DNA from: JAICMB01 sp035295125
GTDB lineage: Bacteria; Acidobacteriota; Terriglobia; Bryobacterales; Bryobacteraceae
Direction of reading: 5' to 3'
Length of the DNA: 64,000 nt
NCBI GenBank assembly: GCA_035295125.1
Contig: DATGJP010000075.1
Location: 1-64,000, forward strand
Below are positions 17,735-26,374 of this stretch, piece after piece. The position numbers were made by a program, and so were the translations under genes. Each line of letters begins with the position of its first letter. Within the stretch, counting starts at the first letter, position 1. The notes beneath the pieces are model-generated. The model saw nothing but the letters and a program-made list of their open reading frames with translations. It did no database searches and was not told where the DNA came from.

Positions 17735-18212
17735 CTATGGATTGCCATGGCGCGATGACGCCTGACGCGACCTCGCATCGCGCGTACGGATTACATTACG
17801 GGGAGAGCCGTTTTTCTCACGCGCGCCAATAGCTCCGGATGCGGCGGCCCGCAGGAGGCGGCGGAACGTGGGACATTCCATGTGATTCGGCGCAGGGCAA
17901 CTGGCAGCGTGTCGCAGGCCGTCGCGAATCTCGGTTAATTTACGGATTGTTCCGTCCAACTCCTCCGCTTTGGCCGCGAGTATCTGCCGATCGATGCGGG
18001 GCCGTCCGTCTGGCGCAAACATGAGTGCGACCTCGTCGAGCGAGAACCCGGCGGCGCGCCCCACGGCGATCAGCGCCAGCCGCTCCAAGACGCCGGGACT
18101 GAACACGGCGTAAACCTCGCCGGCCGATAGAGGCAATCAGCCCCTTCTCTTCGTAGAAACGCAGCGTCGAGGCAGGAAGCCCGGAGCGGCGCGCCACCTC
18201 TGTAATATCCAA
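17735..18212 (-). pseudogene. MerR-family regulator interrupted by a frameshift
   Basis: Two adjacent minus-strand frames together spell a complete MerR-type regulator. The first gives the winged-helix start MDITEVARRSGLPASTLRFY and EEKGLIASIGRRGLRR from a TTG start at 18212 (AGAGG upstream). The second continues with VFSPGVLERLALIAVGRAAG, a RIDRQILAAKAEELDGTIRK coiled coil and a Cys-containing end (HAASCPAPNHMECPTF). They are joined only by a shift near 18105, equivalent to one extra or two missing bases. It could be a real inactivation, an assembly error or, less likely, programmed frameshifting. The target promoter next to it is intact. Confidence 0.75.
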
Positions 18213-18224
18213 CCGTTTTACCTC

Positions 18225-18255
18225 TTGACCTCAAGTCGACTTGAACTTGCATAAT
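18225..18255 (+). promoter_or_regulatory. MerR-type promoter with 19-bp spacer and operator palindrome
   Basis: TTGACC (18225-18230) and CATAAT (18250-18255) are separated by exactly 19 bp, the over-long spacer typical of MerR-activated promoters. The spacer starts with a perfect 14-bp palindrome, TCAAGTCGACTTGA (18231-18244), close to the CCTCAAGTT...ACTTGAGG type of operator used by SoxR-like regulators. It faces the methyltransferase-like gene at 18296 and lies 12 bp from the MerR start. Confidence 0.8.
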
Positions 18256-18295
18256 ACGGTTTCCAGCTTCTTGAACGCAAGGAAGGACGCAGGAC

Positions 18296-18778
18296 ATGAG
18301 CGAATACACACGGCACGAACCCCCAGGCGGACCACTACCGGGATTGCTTAGACCCCCGCTGATCTTTCTCTTGGCGATTCTGTTTGGAATCGCGCTGCAT
18401 CGGGCCTGGCCGCTCCCTTTTGTGCCATCGTTTTCCACTTTGCTCGGTCCTCCGATTGTCCTTTGCGCCGTGCTGCTCTTCCTGTGGTCCTTCAGAGAGT
18501 TTCGCGCAGCGGGTACTTCAGTGCGGGGAAGCGAACGCTCCACCACGATCGTGCGGACCGGCCCCTATCGGTTCAGCCGTAATCCCATTTATCTTTCTTT
18601 CATCCTGTTCGTGGCCGGATTGTCGGTTTGGTTGAATAACGCCTGGCTGCTTGTGATGCTCTTTCCAGCGGTCGGCCTGATCGCGGTCGTCGTGATTCCA
18701 CGAGAAGAACGGTTTCTTGAGCGCGCCTTCCACGAGGATTATTCGAGGTACAAGGCCGCGGTCCGCCGATGGTTGTAG
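18296..18778 (+). CDS. isoprenylcysteine carboxyl methyltransferase-like membrane protein
   Basis: A 160-residue integral membrane protein of the ICMT/PEMT-like superfamily, which methylates lipids or isoprenylated thiols using S-adenosylmethionine. The hallmark block is RTGPYRFSRNPIYLSFIL (about residues 85-105), followed by two helices and the C-terminal EERFLERAFHEDYSRYKAAVRRWL containing the conserved E-R-x-L...Y-x-x-Y pattern. The ribosome binding site AAGGAAGGA precedes the ATG. It is divergent from the broken MerR gene and carries its operator, so it was presumably the regulator's target. The natural substrate is unknown. Confidence 0.8.
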   Translation: MSEYTRHEPPGGPLPGLLRPPLIFLLAILFGIALHRAWPLPFVPSFSTLLGPPIVLCAVLLFLWSFREFRAAGTSVRGSERSTTIVRTGPYRFSRNPIYLSFILFVAGLSVWLNNAWLLVMLFPAVGLIAVVVIPREERFLERAFHEDYSRYKAAVRRWL

Positions 18779-18922
18779 GATCAACACCGGGCGCACTCCA
18801 TCGCGCACATGGATCCATGTCCCGTTATCCATATGCCGGTTAAAATAGAACGTGATTCGTGTGTGGCGATCGGCGAATCGCGGCTTCAGATCGCCAGGGC
18901 CAAATCACGGACCGGAGCTATC

Positions 18923-20275
18923 GTGAAGCTCAGCGACCTGCGCGGGATTCTTCAGTACGTCCCACAATTCCGCGAAAAGACCTTCATTATCGCGGTGGAT
19001 GCCGGCATCGTAATCGACGAGAACTTCGCCAACATTCTCCTCGACATAGCCGTGTTGCGTTCCTTGAACATCCGAGTAGTGGTTGTGCATGGCGCGGCGG
19101 AATTGATTCGGGCTCTTGCCGAGCGTCAGCATGTCGAGCCATCCAATCTCCAGGGCACCGGGGTGACTGATGCCACGACATTGCAGCTTGCGATTGACGC
19201 CGCGAACCGCATCACACACGAGATTCTGGGCGGCCTTTCGGCCAACGATCTCGGCGCAGCGACCACCAATGCCGTCATTACGATCCCGGTGGGGATAATT
19301 CATGGTGTCGACCATCAATTCACGGGAAAGGTTGAACGGGTTGACACGACGCTGCTCGAACCCTTGCTGAATCAGGGCATTGTTCCGGTTGTTTCCCCCA
19401 TCGGCTTTAGCGCCGAGGGCAAGGCATACCGGGTCAACTCCGATAACGTAGCGCTCGCCGTGGCAGTAGCCTTGAAGGCGGCAAAGCTGATCTTTATCAC
19501 CTCGCATGATGGTTTGCATTACAACGACCAGTTGATTCGACAAATGGTGGTGACGGACCTGCAGAAACTCCTCCAATCCGGACATGAGGGATTTCCGCCG
19601 GAAATGGTTTCTAAAGCGAACCACGCGGCCGCCGCTTGTACCGCGGGCGTGCCGCGCGTACACATCGTCAATGGGCGCGAGGACGAAGCTCTGCTTGCGG
19701 AAGTCTTCTCCAACGAGGGCATCGGCACACTCATTTATGCCAACGAGTACGAACAGATCCGCCCGGCCCGGAAGAAAGATATTCGGGCAATCCAGCAGCT
19801 GACTAAAAAGGCAGTCGAAGCCGGGGAACTTATCCGCCGGACGCGGTCCGACATCGAAAATAACCTGTCCGACTACTACATCTTTGAAATCGACAAGAAC
19901 CCGGTTGCTTGCGTTGCGCTACACGTCTTTGCCGAGCAACAAAAAGGCGAACTCGCCAGCCTTTATGTCGATCCATCCCACGAAAACCAGGGCATCGGTC
20001 GAAAGCTGATGCGCTTCATTGAAGAGAGAGCCCGTGAGAGTGGCCTCTCGGAACTGATTGCGCTATCGACCCAGACCTTTACTTACTTCGAATTAAAGGG
20101 CGGCTTCATAGAGGGCAGCCGCGATGACCTTCCGCCGGCGCGGCGCGAGAAGTATGACAACAGCCGCCGGAACTCCAGAGTTCTGGTGAAGAAGCTAGCC
20201 GTCGGGCTGGCCAACCGGGATACCCTATCCCAGTCGCCGCCTCCGGATGCACTGGCACGGTCTTACCCTCAGTGA
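18923..20275 (+). CDS. argA: N-acetylglutamate synthase (amino-acid N-acetyltransferase)
   Basis: A 450-residue two-domain enzyme. Residues 1-280 form an amino-acid-kinase fold (VVVHGAAELIRALAE; NSDNVALAVAVALKAAKLIFIT). Residues 290-430 form a GNAT domain with the acetyl-CoA loop YVDPSHENQGIGRKLMRFIE. This is the ArgA architecture, first step of arginine synthesis, and the length matches E. coli ArgA. The GTG at 18923 is chosen: GGAG lies 6 nt upstream and homology starts there (VKLSDLRGILQYVPQFREKT). An in-frame ATG at 18809 would add 38 unconserved residues. No other arg gene is adjacent. Confidence 0.88.
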   Translation: MKLSDLRGILQYVPQFREKTFIIAVDAGIVIDENFANILLDIAVLRSLNIRVVVVHGAAELIRALAERQHVEPSNLQGTGVTDATTLQLAIDAANRITHEILGGLSANDLGAATTNAVITIPVGIIHGVDHQFTGKVERVDTTLLEPLLNQGIVPVVSPIGFSAEGKAYRVNSDNVALAVAVALKAAKLIFITSHDGLHYNDQLIRQMVVTDLQKLLQSGHEGFPPEMVSKANHAAAACTAGVPRVHIVNGREDEALLAEVFSNEGIGTLIYANEYEQIRPARKKDIRAIQQLTKKAVEAGELIRRTRSDIENNLSDYYIFEIDKNPVACVALHVFAEQQKGELASLYVDPSHENQGIGRKLMRFIEERARESGLSELIALSTQTFTYFELKGGFIEGSRDDLPPARREKYDNSRRNSRVLVKKLAVGLANRDTLSQSPPPDALARSYPQ

Positions 20276-20394
20276 TCGGTGTGTGCGGGCACCTTCGCAC
20301 CTCCGCGGCTCCGTATGGAGGCAACGGCTTAAGCCATTTCCGCGGACTGGCGGCGGTGTCCGTTGTCGCGCGGCAAATGGCGTGGGTGCATGAG

Positions 20395-21072
20395 TCAATG
20401 AATGACCGTGCGCAGCAGCGCGCTAAGGCCATTCCACAAGATTTGAACGCCAATGCAGACGAGGATGAATGAAGAAAGGCGAATGAGGACGTTCATTGCC
20501 GATTCACCAAGGGCTCGCGCGAGTCTTTCGGCGAACCGGTAGCTTAGATAGATCGATGCTGCGATCAGCGCCGAACCGATCAGCATGCCTGCGATCAGGG
20601 TCCAACGCCATTGGGTGCCTTCCGACTGATTAGCTCCCACCGCGATCGCAACCGAAATCGAGCCGGGTCCGACGGTCAATGGCAAGGTCAAAGGATAGAA
20701 TGCCTGCCTCGCGTAGTCCGACTCCTTGCACTCGCGACAGCCATCCCCTTCGTCGCCTTCGCCGTCGGTGTGGCGCAGCAACGTCCATCCGGTCGTAATT
20801 ACGATTAGCCCTCCTCCGACTTGCACAACAGGCAGTGAAATACCAAAGAATGCCAGGATGTGGGTGCCGATGAAGATTGACGCCAGAATCAGGACCAGCC
20901 CATTCATGGCGATCATCCTCGCCAGTTTAGTGCGTCCGCGATTCGACAAACCGCGGGTCAAGGAGAGAAATATCGGTGTGTTCCCGATCGGATTGACGAT
21001 CGGAAACAGCGCTCCGACCACCAGAAGAGTGTTGCTGATAAGGTCGCTGAGTGCGCGGTTCACTATTGTCAA
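20395..21072 (-). CDS. MarC-family integral membrane protein
   Basis: A 225-residue protein with six predicted helices. Family blocks are GALFPIVNPIGNTPIFLSLT near the N-terminus, FGISLPVVQVGGGLIVITTGW in the middle and YPLTLPLTVGPGSISVAIAVGA after a Cys-containing acidic loop (GEGDEGDGCRECKESD), which is longer than usual. The function of MarC proteins is unsettled. The start could be the TTG at 21072 or a GTG at 21063. A perfect TATAAT lies at 21073-21078 on the same strand and there is no ribosome binding site, so a very short or absent leader is likely. Confidence 0.85.
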   Translation of the reverse strand: MTIVNRALSDLISNTLLVVGALFPIVNPIGNTPIFLSLTRGLSNRGRTKLARMIAMNGLVLILASIFIGTHILAFFGISLPVVQVGGGLIVITTGWTLLRHTDGEGDEGDGCRECKESDYARQAFYPLTLPLTVGPGSISVAIAVGANQSEGTQWRWTLIAGMLIGSALIAASIYLSYRFAERLARALGESAMNVLIRLSSFILVCIGVQILWNGLSALLRTVIH

Positions 21073-21078
21073 ATTATA

Positions 21079-21413
21079 GGAGGCGTCAGAGGCACGGAGA
21101 CGGAGTCATGTAGCGCGGCTTGCTGCCGGCAATATGGTGACATCTCAGAATTGCGGAGAGTAGGGAGACGCAAAACGATGCAGCAGCCCCGATTCATGCG
21201 GGTTTGAGACACTGCGCGCTATCGCGCGGAGTTTCCCGACGCTTGCGAGCGACCATCCTCCAGTTATTGCTAGAGCCGGCGGAGTTTCGGCGGGCTGGCA
21301 TCCGCCAGGGCGCTGCAGTACGCGCGTTTACAGATTCAAATCGTCGCAGCCTGTTTGAACAGGCAGCGGATCTACAGTCATTTCGCCTTTGGCGTCGATC
21401 GAGGCGCGGATAC
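21079..21413. other. intergenic region without a gene
   Basis: About 335 bp between the marC promoter and the end of the small orphan gene. Open frames have no ribosome binding site or motif. It contains no family A, B or C palindrome. Confidence 0.4.
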
Positions 21414-21767
21414 TTATGTGATCAGCAAGCACTTCCACTTGAGGAGTCCCGGCGTCTGAAATATCCCCCCGCCCGAAGTATCGCAATCGGCGTCACCGGT
21501 GTCACCAACCTGGGGCACTGGGAATTTACCTTTATAGCTGACACTGAAAAGGGTCAACGTGGTTGATACGGAGCTGTCATCCGGGGAGCACATCCATTGC
21601 CCTCCTATGCTCAGTGAAGCCCAGCTCCCGGAGCTGGCGCTCAGATACCCGGGAGTCCGTGCTTGCCAGTCGTTCGTCCACATGCCCTTATCGAGCGACG
21701 GATAGTACCAAAAGTCCACCAAAACGGAATTACCGCTTTGGTCGGCTAGCTGCATTGTATACACCAT
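21414..21767 (-). CDS. small orphan protein
   Basis: A 117-residue protein not assigned to a family. The start at 21767 is firm because GGAGGA lies 4-5 nt upstream. The sequence is rich in Ser, Gly and Trp, with repeated W-containing strands (DFWYYPSLDKGMWTNDWQAR, SGSWASLSIGGQWMC) and three cysteines besides a terminal KWKCLLIT. This looks like a small all-beta domain, perhaps a lectin or aegerolysin-like fold, but that is only an impression. There is no signal peptide and no partner gene. Confidence 0.5.
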   Translation of the reverse strand: MVYTMQLADQSGNSVLVDFWYYPSLDKGMWTNDWQARTPGYLSASSGSWASLSIGGQWMCSPDDSSVSTTLTLFSVSYKGKFPVPQVGDTGDADCDTSGGGIFQTPGLLKWKCLLIT

Positions 21768-21779
21768 AGTCTCCTCCAC

Positions 21780-22349
21780 ACTTAGTTAAAATCTGCTTCG
21801 GCACAACATTCGAATGCATCACCATGCCTCCGTCTGCGAGCTTGGCTGGTCCAAGTCTGTCACCACCGTCAGTCCTTCTTCAGCGACAGCATATTGGTCG
21901 GCTTAAAGTCGGGGTACACGATGCTAAGACGGTGTGTGACGTCAAACCCTTGAGAAACCATGCTCAAGAGCGCCAGAACTTCATTTGTGCTGCACAATTG
22001 AGAATTCCACCAACGCGCAACCAGAACTCGCCTTGTTGACGGATTTGGGCTGCCCACGTCTTCAAATTGTAAACGCAAAGTCAGGCACCCATTCGCTCGG
22101 GCCATTCTTCTTCGTAGCCTGAATCGAAGCAGGGCCATTACTTCGAATTCAGGATTCCCGGCGGCTCCTCTCCGTGGTGGAAACGATATGTGAATTACCG
22201 CCTTCTCTGGAAGAAATCGTCGGGAGCGGAGTTGGAGATGTTGTGGCGTCATGAGCGCCAATACTATCTCACAAGCGGTTGGACAGCCGCCGGTATGATG
22301 TGGAACTTGCACACCGGCCTGCTCGCGGTACATATCCGCCCCGGGCCCG
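21780..22349. other. 570-bp region with possible decayed gene
   Basis: No intact gene is supported. On the minus strand, 21869-22190 contains a reading frame whose last part (GFDVTHRLSIVYPDFKPTNM) has natural-looking composition. It has no start of its own: the frame runs upstream into the oxidoreductase gene in a different phase. Fragments resembling protein also appear in another frame near 22100. This fits a degraded gene of unknown family. Confidence 0.3.
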
Positions 22350-23336
22350 CTACACCTTCGCGGAATCGTCCACAACAATAATGATCTTCCCCCGAGCGTG
22401 TTTTCCGTCGAGACGCCGGATGGCGTCCGGGATTTCACTCAAGCGATAACATCTGTCGATCACCGGCCTCACTGTCCCTGCCTCTAAGAGGTCGTGCATG
22501 AGTGCCAGGTCCCGTTCGCTCTTTCGCGCCAGAAGCATGCCCACTTTCTGGCTCACAAACCAGGAGAAGAAGGGAATGAGAAGCAAACCCCACACCATGC
22601 CGATCATCGATGCGCGTCCTAATATGCCCGCCCCGATGTAGACGCCCTTGGGTTTCAAAACTCGTAGCCTGGCTCGCAGGGAATGGTTCGCAACGAGGTC
22701 GAAAAGGACATCGTAGCGTTGGGTACCTCTTGTGAAATCCACTTGCGTGTAGTCGATGACCTGGTCCGCGCCGATCGATCGGACCAGGTCCGCATTCCGC
22801 GTGCTGCAGACGCCGGCGACACTCGCCCCAAGCCACTTGGCGATCTGAACAGCGAACGTGCCAACCCCTCCAGCGGCGCCATTGATCAATACCTTCTGCC
22901 CGGGCTGAACGTTCGCGTTGTCGCGTAGACCTTGCAAGGCAGTGTATGCGGCCACGGGAACAGCCGCAGCCTGTTCGAACGTTATGTTTTCGGGCTTCTT
23001 GACGAACGCCGATTCGGGACCGCAGGCATATTCGGCACAGGCACTCCGGCAGGAGCCGAAAACATCGTCGCCTGGCCTAAACCGCGTCACGTTCGTGCCA
23101 ATCCGTTCGATCCGTCCCGCTACATCGAGGCCGAGTCGTGGATCCTTTGGCCGGCGCAACCCCATGATGAATCGAATCGCGAACGGCTTGCCTTTCTTCA
23201 TGTGCCAGTCGGCGGGATTGAGGGACGCCGCCCTCACTTGAATCAGGACTTCATTGTCACTCGGAACCGGTTTTTCAACGTCCTGGATTCGGATGGAATC
23301 CGGCGAGTCATACTCGTTACAAATGGCAGCCTTCAT
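22350..23336 (-). CDS. NAD(P)-dependent MDR-family oxidoreductase (quinone reductase-like)
   Basis: A 328-residue medium-chain dehydrogenase/reductase. The GroES-like half contains EVLIQVRAASLNPADWHMKKG and GLDVAGRIERIGTNVTRFRPGD. The Rossmann half contains the nucleotide motif INGAAGGVGTFAVQIAKWLGA (about 148-168) and VIDYTQVDF. There is no structural-zinc cysteine cluster, which suggests the zinc-independent quinone-oxidoreductase type. A hydrophobic insertion (GMVWGLLLIPFFSWFVSQKVG, about 245-265) is often seen in this acidobacterial subgroup. The ATG at 23336 is used; a GTG two codons upstream is also possible. The product is probably cytosolic. Confidence 0.87.
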   Translation of the reverse strand: MKAAICNEYDSPDSIRIQDVEKPVPSDNEVLIQVRAASLNPADWHMKKGKPFAIRFIMGLRRPKDPRLGLDVAGRIERIGTNVTRFRPGDDVFGSCRSACAEYACGPESAFVKKPENITFEQAAAVPVAAYTALQGLRDNANVQPGQKVLINGAAGGVGTFAVQIAKWLGASVAGVCSTRNADLVRSIGADQVIDYTQVDFTRGTQRYDVLFDLVANHSLRARLRVLKPKGVYIGAGILGRASMIGMVWGLLLIPFFSWFVSQKVGMLLARKSERDLALMHDLLEAGTVRPVIDRCYRLSEIPDAIRRLDGKHARGKIIIVVDDSAKV

Positions 23337-23623
23337 CGTCACCCGTCACGGCCTTCATCCGAAGTCTATACGATCCTGCCGCGCTTTGTAACCGTTAAGA
23401 ACCGTCAATTAACGATGGTCTGAGCGTCTTCCCAACAGATTGTCCAAGAACCGAATGTGCGCCTGATGGCGTCAGCGCGAAACCTGTCGGCAGGTCGACA
23501 CTCTGTCGAACACAGGACACCTAAGGCTTGTAGAATCGGCGGTTTGCTTGCTAAAAGCGCTGGCTTCTTGCTTGCAAGGTCAGAACGGAAGTATTACAGC
23601 TTAGAAAGGCAAAGGATCCTATT

Positions 23624-24160
23624 ATGAAGACATCGACGGTTACGACTGAGGACGTCGAACGCCGCCCATTGCTGACTCCGACGGATTTGGATCGGAAAGC
23701 AACGAAGAACATTGCCGGCGCCATGAATGCGCTGTTAGCGGATGTGTTCGCGCTGTACATCAAAACCAAGAACTTCCACTGGCATCTCAGCGGACCGCAC
23801 TTTCGTGACTATCACTTGCTGTTCGACGAGCATGGCGACCAGATATTCGCAATGGCCGATCCGATCGCCGAGCGGGTCCGCAAGATCGGCGAAACCACGA
23901 TAAGATCGATCGGCCAGATTTCTCGTTCCCAGCGGGTCCTTGATAATGACGCCGAGTACGTGGAGCCGGAGGACATGCTCGCGGAACTGATGGAGGACAA
24001 TAAGGCCCTGGCTGAGCGGCTGCGAGAGGCTCACAACGTCTGCGAAGAAGGTCGTGATATTGCCACTGCCAGCCTGATCGAGGTTTGGATCGACGAAACC
24101 GAACGGCGTACCTGGTTCCTCTTCGAAGCTCACCGCCGCGGGGATTCAACGGGACACTAA
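23624..24160 (+). CDS. dps: Dps-family ferritin-like DNA-protection protein
   Basis: A 178-residue Dps subunit that would assemble into a dodecamer, oxidise iron with peroxide and shield DNA. The inter-subunit ferroxidase ligands match E. coli Dps with a one-residue offset: H52 in KNFHWHLSGPHF, H64 and D68 in RDYHLLFDEH, D79 and E83 in MADPIAERVR. The N-terminal tail is long and charged, compatible with DNA binding. The gene is monocistronic with AAAGGCAAAGGATC upstream of the ATG. Confidence 0.92.
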   Translation: MKTSTVTTEDVERRPLLTPTDLDRKATKNIAGAMNALLADVFALYIKTKNFHWHLSGPHFRDYHLLFDEHGDQIFAMADPIAERVRKIGETTIRSIGQISRSQRVLDNDAEYVEPEDMLAELMEDNKALAERLREAHNVCEEGRDIATASLIEVWIDETERRTWFLFEAHRRGDSTGH

Positions 24161-24187
24161 AGAAGTCTCGACGCTTAGTGGAAGGGT

Positions 24188-24255
24188 AGAGCAGGCCTTC
24201 AGCCTGCCTTTGGAGTTCAGCGGGAAAGGACAGGCGAAACCGTCTGTCCCACCTT
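24188..24255. repeat. composite repeat, family B plus variant family A
   Basis: A family B hairpin (GCAGGC 24191-24196, loop CTTCA, GCCTGC 24202-24207) is followed by a variant family A hairpin (GGACAGGC 24228-24235, loop GAAACC, GTCTGTCC 24242-24249, then CACCTT). Both arms of the A stem have changed together relative to the usual GCGCAGGC/GCCTGCGC, so pairing is kept. Confidence 0.75.
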
Positions 24256-24296
24256 CTTCTTCAGCGCACAACGGGACCATGCGCCTAATCCCTGCC

Positions 24297-24902
24297 TCAG
24301 GAGTAACACGGTTGTTGACGCGGTGCGTGCTCGTTCTGCCACACTGTGGCTAATTTGCCGCGCAGGTGTGCGCGTGCCCGAAACAGCCGTGCCTTAGTAG
24401 CTGCGACACTCAGGCCCAGCATCTTGGCTGCCTCCTCAATTGAGTGGCCAGAGACGGCGCATAGCACGAAAGCCTCTCGCAGACCTTTCGGGAGGTGGCC
24501 AGTGGCCTCCGCGATCGTCCTGGATATTTCGGTTTTCCGAGCCATTTCCTCCGGAGTCGGACCGCGATCCACGACCAGCGTGGGAATGCCGTCGGGACCG
24601 GCGTCATCCAGGTGCACCCACACTCGGTGCCGGGCGGGATCGCGAAGAGAAATCAGGCATTGATTCACCACGATTCGTGTGATCCATGTCTTGAAGCTTG
24701 ACTCCGCGCGAAATGAGTCGAAATGTCGAAACGCGGACAAATAAGCCGATTGGACGGCGTCTAACAAATCATCCGGCGATGTCAGGATGCGACGTGCCAC
24801 TCGGAGTGAGGACGCGTAGTGCCGCCGAAATAGCTCGGCCATGGCGTCCCGGTCACCGTTTTGGGAGTCAGCGATGAGTTCTACTTCTGGTTTCTCGTGC
24901 AT
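24297..24902 (-). CDS. ECF-type RNA polymerase sigma factor
   Basis: A 201-residue sigma-70-family factor with region 2 (AVQSAYLSAFRHFDSFRAES, then SFKTWITRIVVNQCLISLRD, about 50-92) and region 4 (LPKGLREAFVLCAVSGHSIE, then EAAKMLGLSVAATKARLFRA, about 136-178). It follows the RND operon ending at 24961 with a 58-nt gap on the same strand and may be its last gene. No anti-sigma factor is adjacent. It could direct RNA polymerase to envelope-stress promoters, but target promoters cannot be identified here. Confidence 0.9.
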   Translation of the reverse strand: MHEKPEVELIADSQNGDRDAMAELFRRHYASSLRVARRILTSPDDLLDAVQSAYLSAFRHFDSFRAESSFKTWITRIVVNQCLISLRDPARHRVWVHLDDAGPDGIPTLVVDRGPTPEEMARKTEISRTIAEATGHLPKGLREAFVLCAVSGHSIEEAAKMLGLSVAATKARLFRARAHLRGKLATVWQNEHAPRQQPCYS

Positions 24903-24960
24903 AGTATTTTGCCAGGCACCTTAGCGATGAGCATGCCGTATGCCAGTTCTCCTTTGTTGC

Positions 24961-26373
24961 TCACTGCCAACCGCCGCCCAGAGTTTTGTAAAGCTGAACC
25001 ACGCTCAACAACTCCGAGTATCGAATCTGAGCGAGCGCCAACTCGGCCTGAAACAGATCCCGGTCCGCGTCGAGAGCGTTGAGTTGCGTATCGACGCCGC
25101 CCTGGTAACGTACGTATGCCAGCCGCTTGCGATCCTGCAGTGCTGTGACGAGGCTTTCCTGCTGGACGCGGCTCTCGCGAGTTCGCTGATGCGCAATCAG
25201 CGCATCGGACACCTCGGTGAAGGCGGTCTGGATTGACTTCTCATAGGCGACTTCGGCGCGATCGTGTTCGGCCTCGGCAAGCCGGACGCCCGATTTGATA
25301 CGACCGCCGGCGAAGATCGGCTGCGTGACTTGCGGCACGAAATTCCACGCCGCGTTGGGGCCCGAGAAGAGACTCGCGAGCCGCGAGCTTTGGCCTCCCA
25401 GGAAGCCAGTCAGACTAATCTGTGGGAAATAGGCTGCCTTCGCCACGCCGATGTTGGCGTTCGCGGCAATCAGCGCTTCCTCGGCTGAGCGGATGTCGGG
25501 CCGCCGCTCCAATAGCGCCGACGGGAGGCCCGCCGGCACTTCAGGCGGAACTTCCTGTTCGGTCAGCTTACCGCCGCGGATTACGCCGCCCGGATGCTTC
25601 CCCAGCAGCAGGCTGATGCGGTTTTCGGTCTGTTCGATCTGCTCCTGAAGAAGCGGGATACTCTGTGCGGCGCTGCTGACGAGTTCTTCCGCCTGCCGTA
25701 AGTCGAGCAGCGTAGCAACGCCGCCGCCCTGCCGTTCCTGCACCAGCTTCAGGGATTCGCGCCGCGTTTCCAAAGTTCGCTGCGAGATTTCCAATTCGTA
25801 GTCCAGCTCCAAGAGTTGGAAATAGTCTGCAGCGACCTCACTCACCAGCGTGCTGACAACGGCCTTACGATTGTCCTCTTCGCTGAGCAGCGTCGCGCGT
25901 GCCGCCTCGGTGGCCCGGCGCAGCCGTCCCCAGAGATCCAGTTCGAACGACAGCAGATTCAACCCGGCTTGCCCCCAGTTGCGATTCTGGTTCGTGACAA
26001 ACGAGGAGGGCAGGGGAAACGTCCCGTCGCGGGACAGCCGCGTAATCTCAACTCCGCCCGAGGCGCTGACCTGCGGATATTGGTTCGAGCGCGTGATGCC
26101 AAGATTGGCGCGCGCCTCATCGACCCGAGCCACCGCGTCACGCAGATCATAGTTCTGAGCCAGCGCGACCCGAATCAATTCCTGCAGCTTTTCATCGTGG
26201 AAGACCTCGAACCACTTCAGGTCCGCGAACGAAGTCGCTTGTGGCGCCGGCAAGGGGGCCGGCGCCCGGAAGTTGTTCGGCACCGGTAGCTGTGGCCGCC
26301 GGTAGTTCGGGCCGACGGTGCATCCTTGCATTAGAACGGCCGCAATAGCAATCGAAATGAGTGAACTTTTCAT
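24961..26373 (-). CDS. outer-membrane efflux lipoprotein, NodT/OprM-like
   Basis: A 470-residue outer-membrane factor with a lipobox (LMQGC, cysteine about residue 18) followed by TVGPNYRRPQLPVPNNFRAP, the classic OprM/NodT opening. Two TolC repeats follow, with GLPSALLERRPDIRSAEEAL as the usual mid-protein marker. The ATG at 26373 lies one base after the permease stop and has GGAG 6 nt upstream. An in-frame ATG at 26385 would overlap the permease. It completes a tripartite pump with 26375 and 29569. Confidence 0.93.
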   Translation of the reverse strand: MKSSLISIAIAAVLMQGCTVGPNYRRPQLPVPNNFRAPAPLPAPQATSFADLKWFEVFHDEKLQELIRVALAQNYDLRDAVARVDEARANLGITRSNQYPQVSASGGVEITRLSRDGTFPLPSSFVTNQNRNWGQAGLNLLSFELDLWGRLRRATEAARATLLSEEDNRKAVVSTLVSEVAADYFQLLELDYELEISQRTLETRRESLKLVQERQGGGVATLLDLRQAEELVSSAAQSIPLLQEQIEQTENRISLLLGKHPGGVIRGGKLTEQEVPPEVPAGLPSALLERRPDIRSAEEALIAANANIGVAKAAYFPQISLTGFLGGQSSRLASLFSGPNAAWNFVPQVTQPIFAGGRIKSGVRLAEAEHDRAEVAYEKSIQTAFTEVSDALIAHQRTRESRVQQESLVTALQDRKRLAYVRYQGGVDTQLNALDADRDLFQAELALAQIRYSELLSVVQLYKTLGGGWQ

Positions 26374-26374
26374 A

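Noticed and set aside
20276..20394. Rho-independent terminator between argA and marC
   Set aside because: Short hairpins such as GTGCG/CGCAC exist but no T run follows on either strand.
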